From NCBI RefSeq assembly GCF_000286355.1, contig NZ_AJXN01000056.1, positions 1-34,221 on the forward strand: 34,221 bases of DNA. The letters are read 5' to 3'. A model generated the notes under the pieces. It was not told the origin of the DNA, did no database searches, and worked only from the letters and a program-made list of their open reading frames with translations. A program made the translations under genes and the position numbers. This DNA comes from Kocuria atrinae C3-8 (lineage in GTDB: Bacteria; Actinomycetota; Actinomycetes; Actinomycetales; Micrococcaceae). Below are positions 26,520 to 34,221 of this stretch, piece by piece (within the stretch, counting starts at the first letter, position 1; the number at the start of each line of letters is the position of its first letter).

Positions 26520-28428
26520 ATGGTGCGAATTCTCATTTTGGCTGCCCTGATCGTGGCGGTAATCGCCACGGTCACAGCAGCGATACTCGGTCCCTGGGGA
26601 TGGTGGATCCTCGCTGTCATTTTCATTCTGCTGTTGATCGTGGGCATCCGCGATGCCGTGCAACCCCGGCATTCGATCCTCCGGAACTTCCCGGTTCTCG
26701 GTCACGCGCGGTATTTCTTGGAAGAGATCCGTCCGGAGATCCAGCAGTACTTCATCGAACGCAACTGGGACGGCAAGCCGTTCAACCGTGATCAGCGTTC
26801 CTTGATCTACTCGCGTGCCAAGGGCTACAAGGGTGACAAGGCCTTCGGCACCGAACTCAACGTCAACGAGCCCGGCTATGAATACTTCATCCAGTCCATC
26901 GCACCCAAGGCCGTGCCCGATCTGGGCCACCGCGTGCGATTGGGCGGTCCGGACTGCACCCAGCCCTACGATGCGTCACTGCTGAACATCTCGGCCATGA
27001 GCTTCGGTTCGTTGTCCAAGAACGCCGTGCTGGCCATGAACAAGGGCGCCGCTCAGGGTGGGTTCGCCCATGACACCGGTGAGGGTGGGCTGACCAAGTA
27101 CCACCGCGCCTACAACGCGGATCTGATGTGGGAGTTCGGCTCCGGGTACTTCGGAACCCGCGACAAGGACGGCCAGTTCGATCCCGAGAAGTTCCGGGAG
27201 AAATCCAACCTGGAGCAGGTCAAGGCCATCACCGTGAAGTTGTCCCAGGGCGCAAGCCCGGGCTGGGTGGTGTGCTGCCCGGTTCCAAGGTCACGGAAGA
27301 AATTGCCGAGGCCCGCGGCGTTCCGGTGGGGGAGACCTGCATCTCCCCGGCCAGCCACTCCGCATTCACCACCCGCGGGAACTGATTCGCTTCATCGGCA
27401 AGTTGCGTGAACTGTCCAACGGCAAGCCCGTGGGCTTCAAGCTGTGCATCGGCTCCCGTGTGGAGATCCTGGCCATCTGCAAGGCGATGATCGAGGAAGA
27501 GATCACCCCGGACTTCATCATCGTGGACGGTTCTGAGGGTGGCACCGGTGCTGCACCTCTGGAATACCAGGACCATGTGGGTACCCCGCTGGTCGAGGGC
27601 ATCATCCTGCTGCACAACGCTCTGGTGGGTACCGGACTGCGTGATCGCATCAAGATTGGTGCGGCCGGCAAGATCATCTCCGGTCACGACATCGTGCGCC
27701 ACATCATTCAGGGTGCGGACTTCTGCATGAGCGCGCGCGCCATGATGATGGCCGTCGGTTGCATCCAGGCGCAGAAGTGCCACACGAACACCTGCCCGGT
27801 GGGCGTGGCCACCCAGGACCCCAAGCTGTACCGTGCGCTGGACGTGGATTCCAAGGGTGACCGTGTGGAGCGCTACCACCGCTTGACCGTTGAAGAGGCC
27901 GGCCAGATCATCGCCACCATGGGCTGTGAGAGCCCGGAACAGATGACACGCCAGATGCTGCGCCGTCGCATCACCGCGACCGAGAGCGTTTCCTACGAGT
28001 CGCTTTACCGCTGGCTCGAACGCGGTGAGCTGTTCGAAGGGGTCCAAGGGGGCTGGGGCGAGGACTGGGACTACGCCAACGCCGACAGCTTCACCCCGGG
28101 CCACCCCGGTAAGTACGTGTTCAACGACCGCACGGAGTTCACGCACCAGGGTGAGACCACGGTGGAACGTGAACCGGAACTGGCAACCGTGGCGCAGGGT
28201 TCCTCCGCGCTCGGTTCGGAAGCCACCCCCGAGCCCCAGCGAGGCACCGCACCCCGATTGGCCGATCACGAATTGGCCGGGACCGCCTCGCGACAGGACG
28301 ACCGCCGGTCCGGAAACGTGGGAGACACCAAGCGCGCCGAGGGTCAGCCGGGTACCGAACCCGGTGCTCAGCACACAACCTCGAGTGCAGGCGAGACCGA
28401 CGGCCACGTGGACCCGGCCGACAAGTAA
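26520..28428 (+). CDS. Membrane-anchored FMN-binding glutamate synthase family protein (two frameshifts)
   Basis: About 636 residues. Two N-terminal membrane helices (about 3-45) precede a domain like the central and FMN-binding part of the glutamate synthase large subunit (Glu_synthase). Recognisable pieces are LLNISAMSFGSLSKNAVLAM, GEGGL, KPGLGGVLPGSKV, DGSEGGTGAAPLEY and the Fe-S cysteines in CHTNTCPVGVATQDP. It lacks the glutamine amidotransferase domain, so it is a stand-alone family member whose reaction is not established. The last 95 residues are polar and low-complexity. The frame breaks near 27255 and 27372, one base missing each time. A GGGAG sequence, part of a small hairpin (26490-26507), lies 12 bases before the ATG. 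Confidence 0.82.
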
Positions 28429-28468
28429 GATCGGGAACTGACCTAGAATGTAGGTCGGAGATTCCACC

Positions 28469-28501
28469 TGAGGCGGCGTCGCAAGCAGCGGCGTCGCCTC
28501 A
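28469..28501 (+). terminator. Hairpin between glutamate-synthase-like gene and femAB
   Basis: A 14-bp stem (TGAGGCGGCGTCGC against GCGGCGTCGCCTCA, two G-U pairs) with loop AAGCA and no long U-tract. A smaller hairpin (GACCTA/TAGGTC, 28440-28456) lies just before it and contains a possible -10 (TAGAAT, 28444-28449). Confidence 0.55.
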
Positions 28502-28543
28502 GATTCACCGAGCTACCGGCACCGAATCAGGATTGAGAGAGCC

Positions 28544-29626
28544 TTGCGAGAATTCACCGCACGCTTTGCCACTGACGAAGAAATTCGCGCGTGGGACTCC
28601 CACGTCACGGCCAATCCGTCTGGCGGAAACCTGCTGCAGTCCCAGGCCTTCGCGGAGGTCAAGAAGGACCACGGTTGGACCCCGCGCTACGTGGTGTACG
28701 AGGCCACGGACGGTTCCCAGCCCAGCTACAACCTGGCTCTCGAAAAGCGCGTCCCCGGGCTCGGGAAGATCTGGTACATGATCAAGGGGCCGGACGTCGA
28801 GTCCATCGACGACATGCCCGGGATTGTGGCGGCCAACAAGAAATTCGTGGCCGGCGCCGCCAAGGGCGTCTTCGCCATCAAGTACGAACCCGAAATCCTC
28901 GCTTCCGACTACGCGAGCGGCCTGTTGGCCCGCTGCGGACTCGTGAAGTCCTTCGAGATCCAGCCCAATGATTCCACCGCTGTGCTGGACACGACCCCTG
29001 ACGAGAAGGCGCTGCTCAAGTCGCTGCACTCGCGCGGTCGCAACGCCGTGCGCCGTGCCACCCGCGAGGGCTGCGAAGTGGAGCGCGTCGAACTCACCGA
29101 AGAGAACATGCGCGCCATGTACGCGCTCATGGACACCGTGGGCCAGGGTCACGCCAAAGTCACCCTGCGCTCCTACGAGTACTACCGTGCGTTCTGGACG
29201 AACTTCGCCGAACGCGGCCAGGGTCGGCTCTACTTCACCTACGAGGACGGCGAGCCCTCCGTGGGCGCCTACGTGATCGCTTACGGCTCCAAGGGCACGT
29301 ACAAGGACGGTGGCTCCAAGCCGCGCCGTAAGCAGTACGGCGATTCGCACCTGCTGCAGTGGCAGGCCATCCTGGATCTCAAGAACGAGTTCGAGATCGA
29401 GCAGTACGATTTCTGCGGCACCCCGCCCAGCGACCAGCTCAAGAACAAGGAACACCACTACTACGGTCTGGGGTTGTTCAAGACGAGCTTCACCAAGACG
29501 GTCGTGGACTACGTGGGCTTGTGGGACCAGCCTCTGAACAAGGCCAAGTACGCCGCGTGGGCGAACATCGGAGAAAAGGTGCAGCGCCAGCTCTGGGTGC
29601 GCCGCACCGGCCAACCGTTCTACTGA
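28544..29626 (+). CDS. FemAB/FemX-type peptidoglycan interpeptide bridge enzyme
   Basis: A 360-residue aminoacyl-tRNA-dependent peptidyltransferase of the Fem family, with two GNAT-like domains. It adds an amino acid to the lysine side chain of the lipid II stem peptide. Family features include FAEVKKDHGWTPRYVV, LHSRGRNAVRRATREGCEV and the C-terminal HLLQWQAILDLKNEFEIEQY, followed by DFCGTPPS. The amino acid added is not predictable from sequence. The start is TTG at 28544 with only GAGAG upstream. The gene is intact, and third-position GC is as strong as in its neighbours. Confidence 0.87.
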   Translation: MREFTARFATDEEIRAWDSHVTANPSGGNLLQSQAFAEVKKDHGWTPRYVVYEATDGSQPSYNLALEKRVPGLGKIWYMIKGPDVESIDDMPGIVAANKKFVAGAAKGVFAIKYEPEILASDYASGLLARCGLVKSFEIQPNDSTAVLDTTPDEKALLKSLHSRGRNAVRRATREGCEVERVELTEENMRAMYALMDTVGQGHAKVTLRSYEYYRAFWTNFAERGQGRLYFTYEDGEPSVGAYVIAYGSKGTYKDGGSKPRRKQYGDSHLLQWQAILDLKNEFEIEQYDFCGTPPSDQLKNKEHHYYGLGLFKTSFTKTVVDYVGLWDQPLNKAKYAAWANIGEKVQRQLWVRRTGQPFY

Positions 29627-29706
29627 TCCACGGCGGCGTAGAAGCTCGTCTGTACACCGTTTATCACCACTAGCAGTACCTGCGGGGTCAGGGAGGTTCA
29701 ACGGCA

Positions 29707-31725
29707 TTGAGCGTGACCGAGCAACTTCGGGAGCTTGCCCACCACGGCTATCCGTCGTCCGGGGCGGCACCCGGGCTGGATGACCTGGACGGCGAACCGT
29801 TCGGACCGGGTGGCGACACGTCTCTGACCAGCGCGGCCCGTCCGGTCACGATGTACGGATTCCCCGCCGCGGCCGTCAGACCTACCGAGTCGCAAGCGGC
29901 ACGCGCGGAGACCCGCGCTCAGCTTGCTACCGAAATGCAACCGATCGTCCCCGCGGGGCGGGTCGGTTCGGCGGCAGAGGGCGGAGTTTCCTCCCAGGTG
30001 GGTGCGCTGCCCGTGCTCACCCCGAGCCAGATCGAAGCGGACAAGGCTGGGGCCACCCCGCGTCCGCAAGGAGCCGCGGCCACCAGGCCGGTCACTCAGA
30101 TCTCTCGTCGCGGAGCAGCTCAGACCACGGTGGTCGAGCGCCCCGAAACCTCGGGAGTCGCCCACGAACCGGCTCCGGCCACCACACAGGTTCCCCGCGG
30201 TGTCTATCCGTCGACCCGGACCCGGGTGGCGCGGTCTTCCAAGGACAAGCTCAAGTCCATGATCCGGGGCGACGCCGCTCCGACCGCGCCCATGCGCGTG
30301 GTGGACCGGCTCACGGCCACGCCCTTCCAGCACCTTCGGCGCTTCGGGGACAGCAATGATCGGCAGGCCCGCCGAACCCTGAACTTCGCACTCCGTCTGG
30401 CGGAGACCATGTTCCACTACGGCGCTGATGCCCTGGACGTGGAGAACGCGATCATCGCGGTGTGCGCGACTTACGGGGTGGAGAACCTCGAGGTGGACAT
30501 CACCAACCAGTCGGTGACCATCAACTACGTTGCCGAGATCACCGAGACCGGCAAGCTCACGGCCGCCGGCCACAACAAGGACGGCACGGGGCAGATCACC
30601 ACGTCCCGGACGAGCCAGGACGTGCTGGATGATCCCAACACGTACAGCCACACGGTCATGCGCGTGGTGCGGTCATGGACCGACAACTACGCGGGCCTGG
30701 CCAATTCACACCAGTTGGTGACCCGCATCATCGAGGGCACCATGCCCCTCAAGGAAGCCGAGCGGGAACTCAGCGAGATCAACTCCCAACCCAAGCCCTA
30801 CCCCAAGTGGGCCGTGTGGCTGGCCACCGTGTTCGCGGCGGCCACGATCACCACGGCCATCGGCGGTGGCGCGGCCGGGGCCCTGGTGGCCGCGGTGTCT
30901 TCGGTGCTCGTCCAGATCGTGTCGTCGAAACTCGGTGCATGGCGCATTCCGGAGTTCTTCGCACTGGCGGCCAATGCCCTGATCGTGACGCTCGCAGCCA
31001 TGGGAATCTCCGCTCTGGGTGTGGACCTGTCACCACCCAGAGTCATCGCGGGTGGCATCATCATGTTGCTGCCCACCACGCGCATGGTGTCCACCATGCA
31101 GGACGCCATCAACGGGTTCCCCGTGACGGCCATGGGGCGCCTGATGTCCACGTCGTTCGCGTTCCTGGGAATCATTGCCGGGATCGCGGTGGGTATTGCC
31201 CTGTCCGGGTACATGGGTGTCCCTCGTATCGACGTGTCCCAGTCGTCGTTCACACCACCGGACGCCCTGACCAACACGGTGTTCATGCTGATCTCCACGG
31301 CTCTGGTGGCCCTGACCATGCAGGCCAAGCCACGGCACATCTTCCCGGCTGTGCTGGCTGCCCTGGCGGGTCTCTTGGTGTTCCACATCGGGGGCGATTA
31401 CGGGCTCGGAGCGCGCCTGGACACCGCCCTGGGCGCTACCACCACCGGCTGCGTGGCGGCCCTGCTCGCCGCGCGCTCGCGCATCCCGCAGACGATCCTG
31501 GCGATCCCCGCCATGACCTACCTACTGCCGGGACTGTCCATCTTCCGCGGTATGTACGCCATCACCGTGGAGATGGAGACAACCGGCGACGGATTCACCG
31601 GCCTGATCAATGCCATGGCGTCCATCGTGATGATGGCCTCCGGTGTGGTGCTCGGAAACTATCTGATGCGACCGTTCGTGGAGCGCATGAAGATCTTCTC
31701 GCTGCGCCGTAACCGGCGCCGCTGA
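29707..31725 (+). CDS. thrE: Threonine/serine exporter family protein
   Basis: A 672-residue ThrE-type exporter that secretes threonine and serine. About 200 N-terminal residues are polar, Pro/Ala/Arg-rich and probably disordered. Then come the cytoplasmic start of the ThrE domain (NFALRLAETMFHYGADALDV, then ENAI) and ten membrane helices (DUF1212 plus DUF3815). The start is TTG at 29707, with GGGAGG ten bases upstream. The gene is intact. It follows femAB by 80 bases with no strong terminator, so read-through is possible. It converges on the siderophore-interacting gene with 4 bases between. Confidence 0.88.
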   Translation: MSVTEQLRELAHHGYPSSGAAPGLDDLDGEPFGPGGDTSLTSAARPVTMYGFPAAAVRPTESQAARAETRAQLATEMQPIVPAGRVGSAAEGGVSSQVGALPVLTPSQIEADKAGATPRPQGAAATRPVTQISRRGAAQTTVVERPETSGVAHEPAPATTQVPRGVYPSTRTRVARSSKDKLKSMIRGDAAPTAPMRVVDRLTATPFQHLRRFGDSNDRQARRTLNFALRLAETMFHYGADALDVENAIIAVCATYGVENLEVDITNQSVTINYVAEITETGKLTAAGHNKDGTGQITTSRTSQDVLDDPNTYSHTVMRVVRSWTDNYAGLANSHQLVTRIIEGTMPLKEAERELSEINSQPKPYPKWAVWLATVFAAATITTAIGGGAAGALVAAVSSVLVQIVSSKLGAWRIPEFFALAANALIVTLAAMGISALGVDLSPPRVIAGGIIMLLPTTRMVSTMQDAINGFPVTAMGRLMSTSFAFLGIIAGIAVGIALSGYMGVPRIDVSQSSFTPPDALTNTVFMLISTALVALTMQAKPRHIFPAVLAALAGLLVFHIGGDYGLGARLDTALGATTTGCVAALLAARSRIPQTILAIPAMTYLLPGLSIFRGMYAITVEMETTGDGFTGLINAMASIVMMASGVVLGNYLMRPFVERMKIFSLRRNRRR

Positions 31726-31729
31726 GTCA

Positions 31730-32581
31730 CTAGAGGATCTTGCCGACCGGCAGTTTTTTCTCAGCTTGGAAGAGGTCCTCGGTCCGCCCGGCGGCCCAGT
31801 ATCCGGACAACGAGACTTGCGAGCGGTCCAGACTGCGGCGGTCGAAGAGCTCCTTGCGGACCTCTTTCATGGCCTCCCGCTCACCGTGCACGAAAACCTG
31901 CACGCCGTTGAGGTTCGCAGGCCACTCTGCCTGGGCGATGGCGGTCACGAGGCGCGTTCGCCCGGCTGTTGACTTGCGCGGTGAACCCAGCGGATTTCCA
32001 CGCCCTTCGGAATGGCCACGTCTGCCAGGTCGTGCTGGTGCGCGGGGTCCTGAACCTCGAGAATCGCCAGACCCGTAGCGTTCTCCGGGAGGGCTCGACG
32101 TTCGCGAGGACGGCGGGAATGGCCGCTTCGTCACCGGCGAGCAGCGTCCACGATGCCTCGGGATCCGGCTGCCATTTTCCTCCGGGGCCCACGGCCACCA
32201 GACGATCGCCGGGCTTGGCCGTGGCGGCCCACGGGCCCGCGTGACCTTCCGTGCCGTGCAGGGCGACGTCGATCACAAGGTGCCCGCGGCGGCGTCGTAC
32301 CGGCGCAGCGTCATGTGACGGGTGACCGGGAGGTCCTCGGGGGCGGCTGTGTCGCGGACGGACCAATAATCCGGGAACTCTCCCGCCGGAGTCTCTGCGA
32401 GCGTCTGGTCGGAAAAGAAGACCAGCTTGACGTACTTCTCGGGCGGCTCGATGTCCTGGTAGTCCTCGTGATTGAGAATGCTGCACACCACGCGCACCAT
32501 GCCGGGGGACAGCTCTCTGTGCTCGACCACCTCGAGGTTGAGCTGTGGCTTCCGAGGTTTGCGCGCAGTCGTCTTCTCCAT
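31730..32581 (-). CDS. Siderophore-interacting protein, ferric-siderophore reductase (three frameshifts)
   Basis: A SIP-family flavoprotein, about 284 residues, that releases iron from imported siderophores by NAD(P)H-dependent reduction. The FAD-binding segment is VTRHMTLRRYDAAAGTLVID, the phosphate-binding part is KPGDRLVAVGPGGK, and the C-terminal signature is LSGYWAAGRTED. The ATG at 32581 is ten bases from a DtxR-like box. The frame breaks near 32281, 32096 and 31957. Each requires one restored base (for example ACC-CTT) and together they give a normal-length protein. Confidence 0.83.
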
Positions 32582-32590
32582 GCGCCCAGC

Positions 32591-32604
32591 TTAGGTGATC
32601 CTAA
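32591..32604 (-). promoter_or_regulatory. DtxR/IdeR-like iron box before siderophore-interacting gene
   Basis: TTAGGTGATCCTAA shares 12 of its 14 bases with the first 14 of the TTAGGTTAGCCTAACCTAA-type iron box of actinobacteria. It lies ten bases upstream of the SIP start and overlaps the ung stop codon. Control by iron would fit the gene's role. Confidence 0.5.
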
Positions 32605-33284
32605 TCGGCGATCGTCCAGTTGACGGGCTGAGCACCCTGCTCCTCGAGGAGTGCATTGGCGCGCGAGAACGGGCGCGAGCCGAAAAAGCCCCGAGAGGCG
32701 GACAGCGGCGAGGGATGCACGGATTCCACGGTGGGTGCACCGCCCAGCCACTGCTTGGTGTCGCGAGCGTCGCGTCCCCACAGGATGCCCACCAGGGGAG
32801 TGCCGCGCTGGGCCAGGGCCTTGATCGCGCACTCCGTCACGGCTTCCCAGCCCTTGCCGCGGTGAGACGCGGGTGAACCCTCGCGCGCGGACAGGGCCCT
32901 GTTCAACAGCATGACGCCCTGTTGGGACCACGAGGACAGATCGCCGTGCTCAGGAGGCGTCACGCCCAGATCCGACTGCAGCTCCTTGTAGATGTTCTGC
33001 AGGGACCGGGGAATCGGGCGAACGTGGGGTTGTACCGAGAAGGACAGACCCATGGCGTGGCCCGGCGTGGGATAAGGGTCCTGGCCAACGATCAGGACCT
33101 TCACCTGGGACAGCGGCTCCTGGAAAGCCCGGAAAATATTGTCGCCACTAGGGAAAGTACGGTGGCCTTCGGCGTGCTCCGAGCGCAGGAATTCGCCCAT
33201 CTGCCGAATGGTCGACTCCACGGGTTCGAGCGCCCGAGCCCAGTCATCGCTCATGATCTCGTTCAACGGACGAGGGTCGGCCAT
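32601..33284 (-). CDS. ung: Uracil-DNA glycosylase
   Basis: A family 1 uracil-DNA glycosylase of 227 residues that removes uracil from DNA at the start of base excision repair. The water-activating motif is [17 protein letters not shown] (catalytic D69), and the DNA-intercalation loop is [18 protein letters not shown]. The ATG at 33284 is preferred because GGAGA lies seven bases upstream; a longer in-frame TTG start at 33302 has no such site. The gene is intact. It is divergent from the DUF3263 gene. Confidence 0.95.
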   Translation of the reverse strand: MADPRPLNEIMSDDWARALEPVESTIRQMGEFLRSEHAEGHRTFPSGDNIFRAFQEPLSQVKVLIVGQDPYPTPGHAMGLSFSVQPHVRPIPRSLQNIYKELQSDLGVTPPEHGDLSSWSQQGVMLLNRALSAREGSPASHRGKGWEAVTECAIKALAQRGTPLVGILWGRDARDTKQWLGGAPTVESVHPSPLSASRGFFGSRPFSRANALLEEQGAQPVNWTIAD

Positions 33285-33350
33285 GAGCTGGTCTCCATTC
33301 AAGAGCGGATGCGGATAACGGGTACGAGATTACCGGTTATGGTGGCTGTC

Positions 33351-33575
33351 ATGGCTGAACCAGACGACGGGCTCGATTCCCTGGACAAGGCCATCCTGCA
33401 GCTCGAGTCCGAGCACTGGAAGTACCGCGGCGCCAAGGAATCGGCGATCCGCCAGCGTTTGGGGCTGAGCCCGGTCAATTACTACCAGCGGCTCAACGCG
33501 TTGATCGACCGTGACGACGCCGCTCGGTTCGCTCCCATGTTGATCTCGCGTTTGCGCCGGGCGCGGCTGCGCTGA
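33351..33575 (+). CDS. DUF3263 protein
   Basis: A small 74-residue protein of the actinobacterial DUF3263 family: LDSLDKAILQLESEHWKYRG, then ESAIRQRLGLSPVNYYQRLN. The second segment looks like a helix-turn-helix, so DNA binding is plausible but unproven. An in-frame ATG at 33339 would add four residues (MVAV). Neither start has a clear Shine-Dalgarno sequence. The order ung, DUF3263 and LytR_C is, from memory, common in Micrococcaceae. Confidence 0.82.
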   Translation: MAEPDDGLDSLDKAILQLESEHWKYRGAKESAIRQRLGLSPVNYYQRLNALIDRDDAARFAPMLISRLRRARLR

Positions 33576-33620
33576 CGGGTAGGTGATCCCGGCGCGGGCG
33601 TGGGATAGTAGGAACAAACC

Positions 33621-33644
33621 ATGGCTGACCGGAAGCGCAAATAA
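33621..33644 (+). CDS. Possible 7-codon leader ORF
   Basis: ATG to TAA encodes MADRKRK. AGGAA lies six bases upstream, and the stop overlaps the next ATG (TAATG). It may be a translated leader or simply chance. Confidence 0.2.
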   Translation: MADRKRK

Positions 33645-34221
33645 TGAGTGAATACCCCCGCGACGAATTCGATGACGTTCCCGAGGACGGAACGCGTCAA
33701 GGTGCCCACCGAGGTCATAATCCTCAGGCGCGCACCGGTTCTCGCAAGGGATTCCTGGCGATCGTCGGCGCGGGAATTCTGGCGTTGGCCGTGGGAACCG
33801 TGGCATTCGTGAACGCGCCGCGCACTGCCCAGGATGCGGTGGAGAACACTCCCGCACCCTCCGGGAACATCACCACGAGTACTACAGAACCCAGCCCGTC
33901 CGAAACTTCTGAGGGACCGTCGGAAGAACCCACCGATCCCGCATCGCCCGAGGTTCCTGCCGCACCCGGCGACGGCGCAGTGCCCGGCCAGGATCCCGCG
34001 GCACCCGCGGACCCGGGCGTGCCCCAGGATCCGGCTGCTCCGGCAGCACCTGAGGCGCCCGCCGTTCCGGAAGCTCCAGCCCCTCCGGCCGCTCCCCGCG
34101 CAGCCCGCTCCCGAGGCTCCCGCCAATCCCCGCGCCCGAAGCACCGGTCGAGCCCCGGTCGTGCCCGAAGCACCTGCCGGTGAGCCTGGCGGTACGGACA
34201 CCGGCGCAGTCGAGGCACTCC
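33644..34221 (+). CDS. LytR C-terminal domain protein (3' partial, frameshifted)
   Basis: The N-terminus MSEYPRDEFDDVPEDGTRQG, followed by AHR, is typical of Micrococcaceae proteins with a LytR_C domain. One membrane helix lies at about residues 35-57, followed by a long Ser/Thr/Pro/Ala-rich extracellular linker. The LytR_C domain itself would lie beyond the window, so the family call rests on the N-terminus and gene order. The linker frame breaks near 34098, 34133 and 34157: PAQPAPEAPANP, APEAPVEP and VVPEAPAGEPGGTDTG follow in successive frames, each jump in a C run. A cell-surface role is likely. Confidence 0.65.

Noticed and set aside
27229-28467. 412-codon minus-strand open frame opposite the glutamate-synthase-like gene
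   Set aside because: Same shadow effect; the plus-strand frame carries conserved FMN and Fe-S motifs.
28505-29770. 421-codon minus-strand open frame opposite femAB
   Set aside because: It is a shadow of an intact Fem gene, with no family resemblance of its own.

Overview
The window is GC-rich chromosomal DNA from an actinobacterium, most like a member of the Micrococcaceae (Kocuria, Rothia or Arthrobacter type). The evidence is strong GC bias at third codon positions, frequent GTG and TTG starts, many 4-base stop/start overlaps, and a gene set typical of that group: DUF4032, a TIGR03085-type protein, FemAB, ThrE with a long N-terminal extension, and ung next to DUF3263 and a LytR_C protein whose N-terminus begins YPRDEF. 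No phage, insertion sequence, rRNA or CRISPR array was seen. The species is not assigned.

Layout. 2-4380: a lipid-type cluster of a degenerate ferritin-like protein, a fatty acyl reductase/HAD fusion, an intact diiron ferritin-like protein and a TetR regulator. 4542-7321: a polar amino acid ABC importer (permease, ATPase, lipoprotein). 7337-10952 (minus): otsA-otsB-DUF4032, trehalose synthesis plus a kinase-like protein. 11146-13217: a membrane-anchored DsbA-like protein and a zinc alcohol dehydrogenase. 13227-15037: a small unknown ORF, tRNA-Thr(TGT), a ferritin and a TIGR03085 protein. 15101-18824 (minus): a heterodimeric ABC exporter. 18955-20202: the manganese transporter mntH. 20285-26398: a complete fructose phosphotransferase operon (DeoR regulator, 1-phosphofructokinase, EIIABC, EI, HPr). 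26520-31725: a membrane-anchored glutamate-synthase-like protein, FemAB and ThrE. 31730-34221: a siderophore-interacting protein, ung, DUF3263 and the start of a LytR_C protein.

Quality. Roughly 25 places have a well-conserved protein jumping reading frame. Almost every jump is explained by the loss of one base (sometimes two) from a short run of C or G. Genes on both sides of the breaks are otherwise intact, so I treat these as sequence errors and annotate each gene over its full span. Protein lengths given for such genes are after correction.

Regulation visible in the sequence includes a perfect 24-bp palindrome before mntH, 10-bp phased direct repeats before the fructose operon, a DtxR/IdeR-like box before the siderophore-interacting gene, a 20-bp near-palindrome before the ferritin, and several strong hairpins between transcription units. 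The most interesting candidate system is the first cluster: an acyl reductase flanked by an intact diiron protein and a paralogue that has lost its metal ligands.
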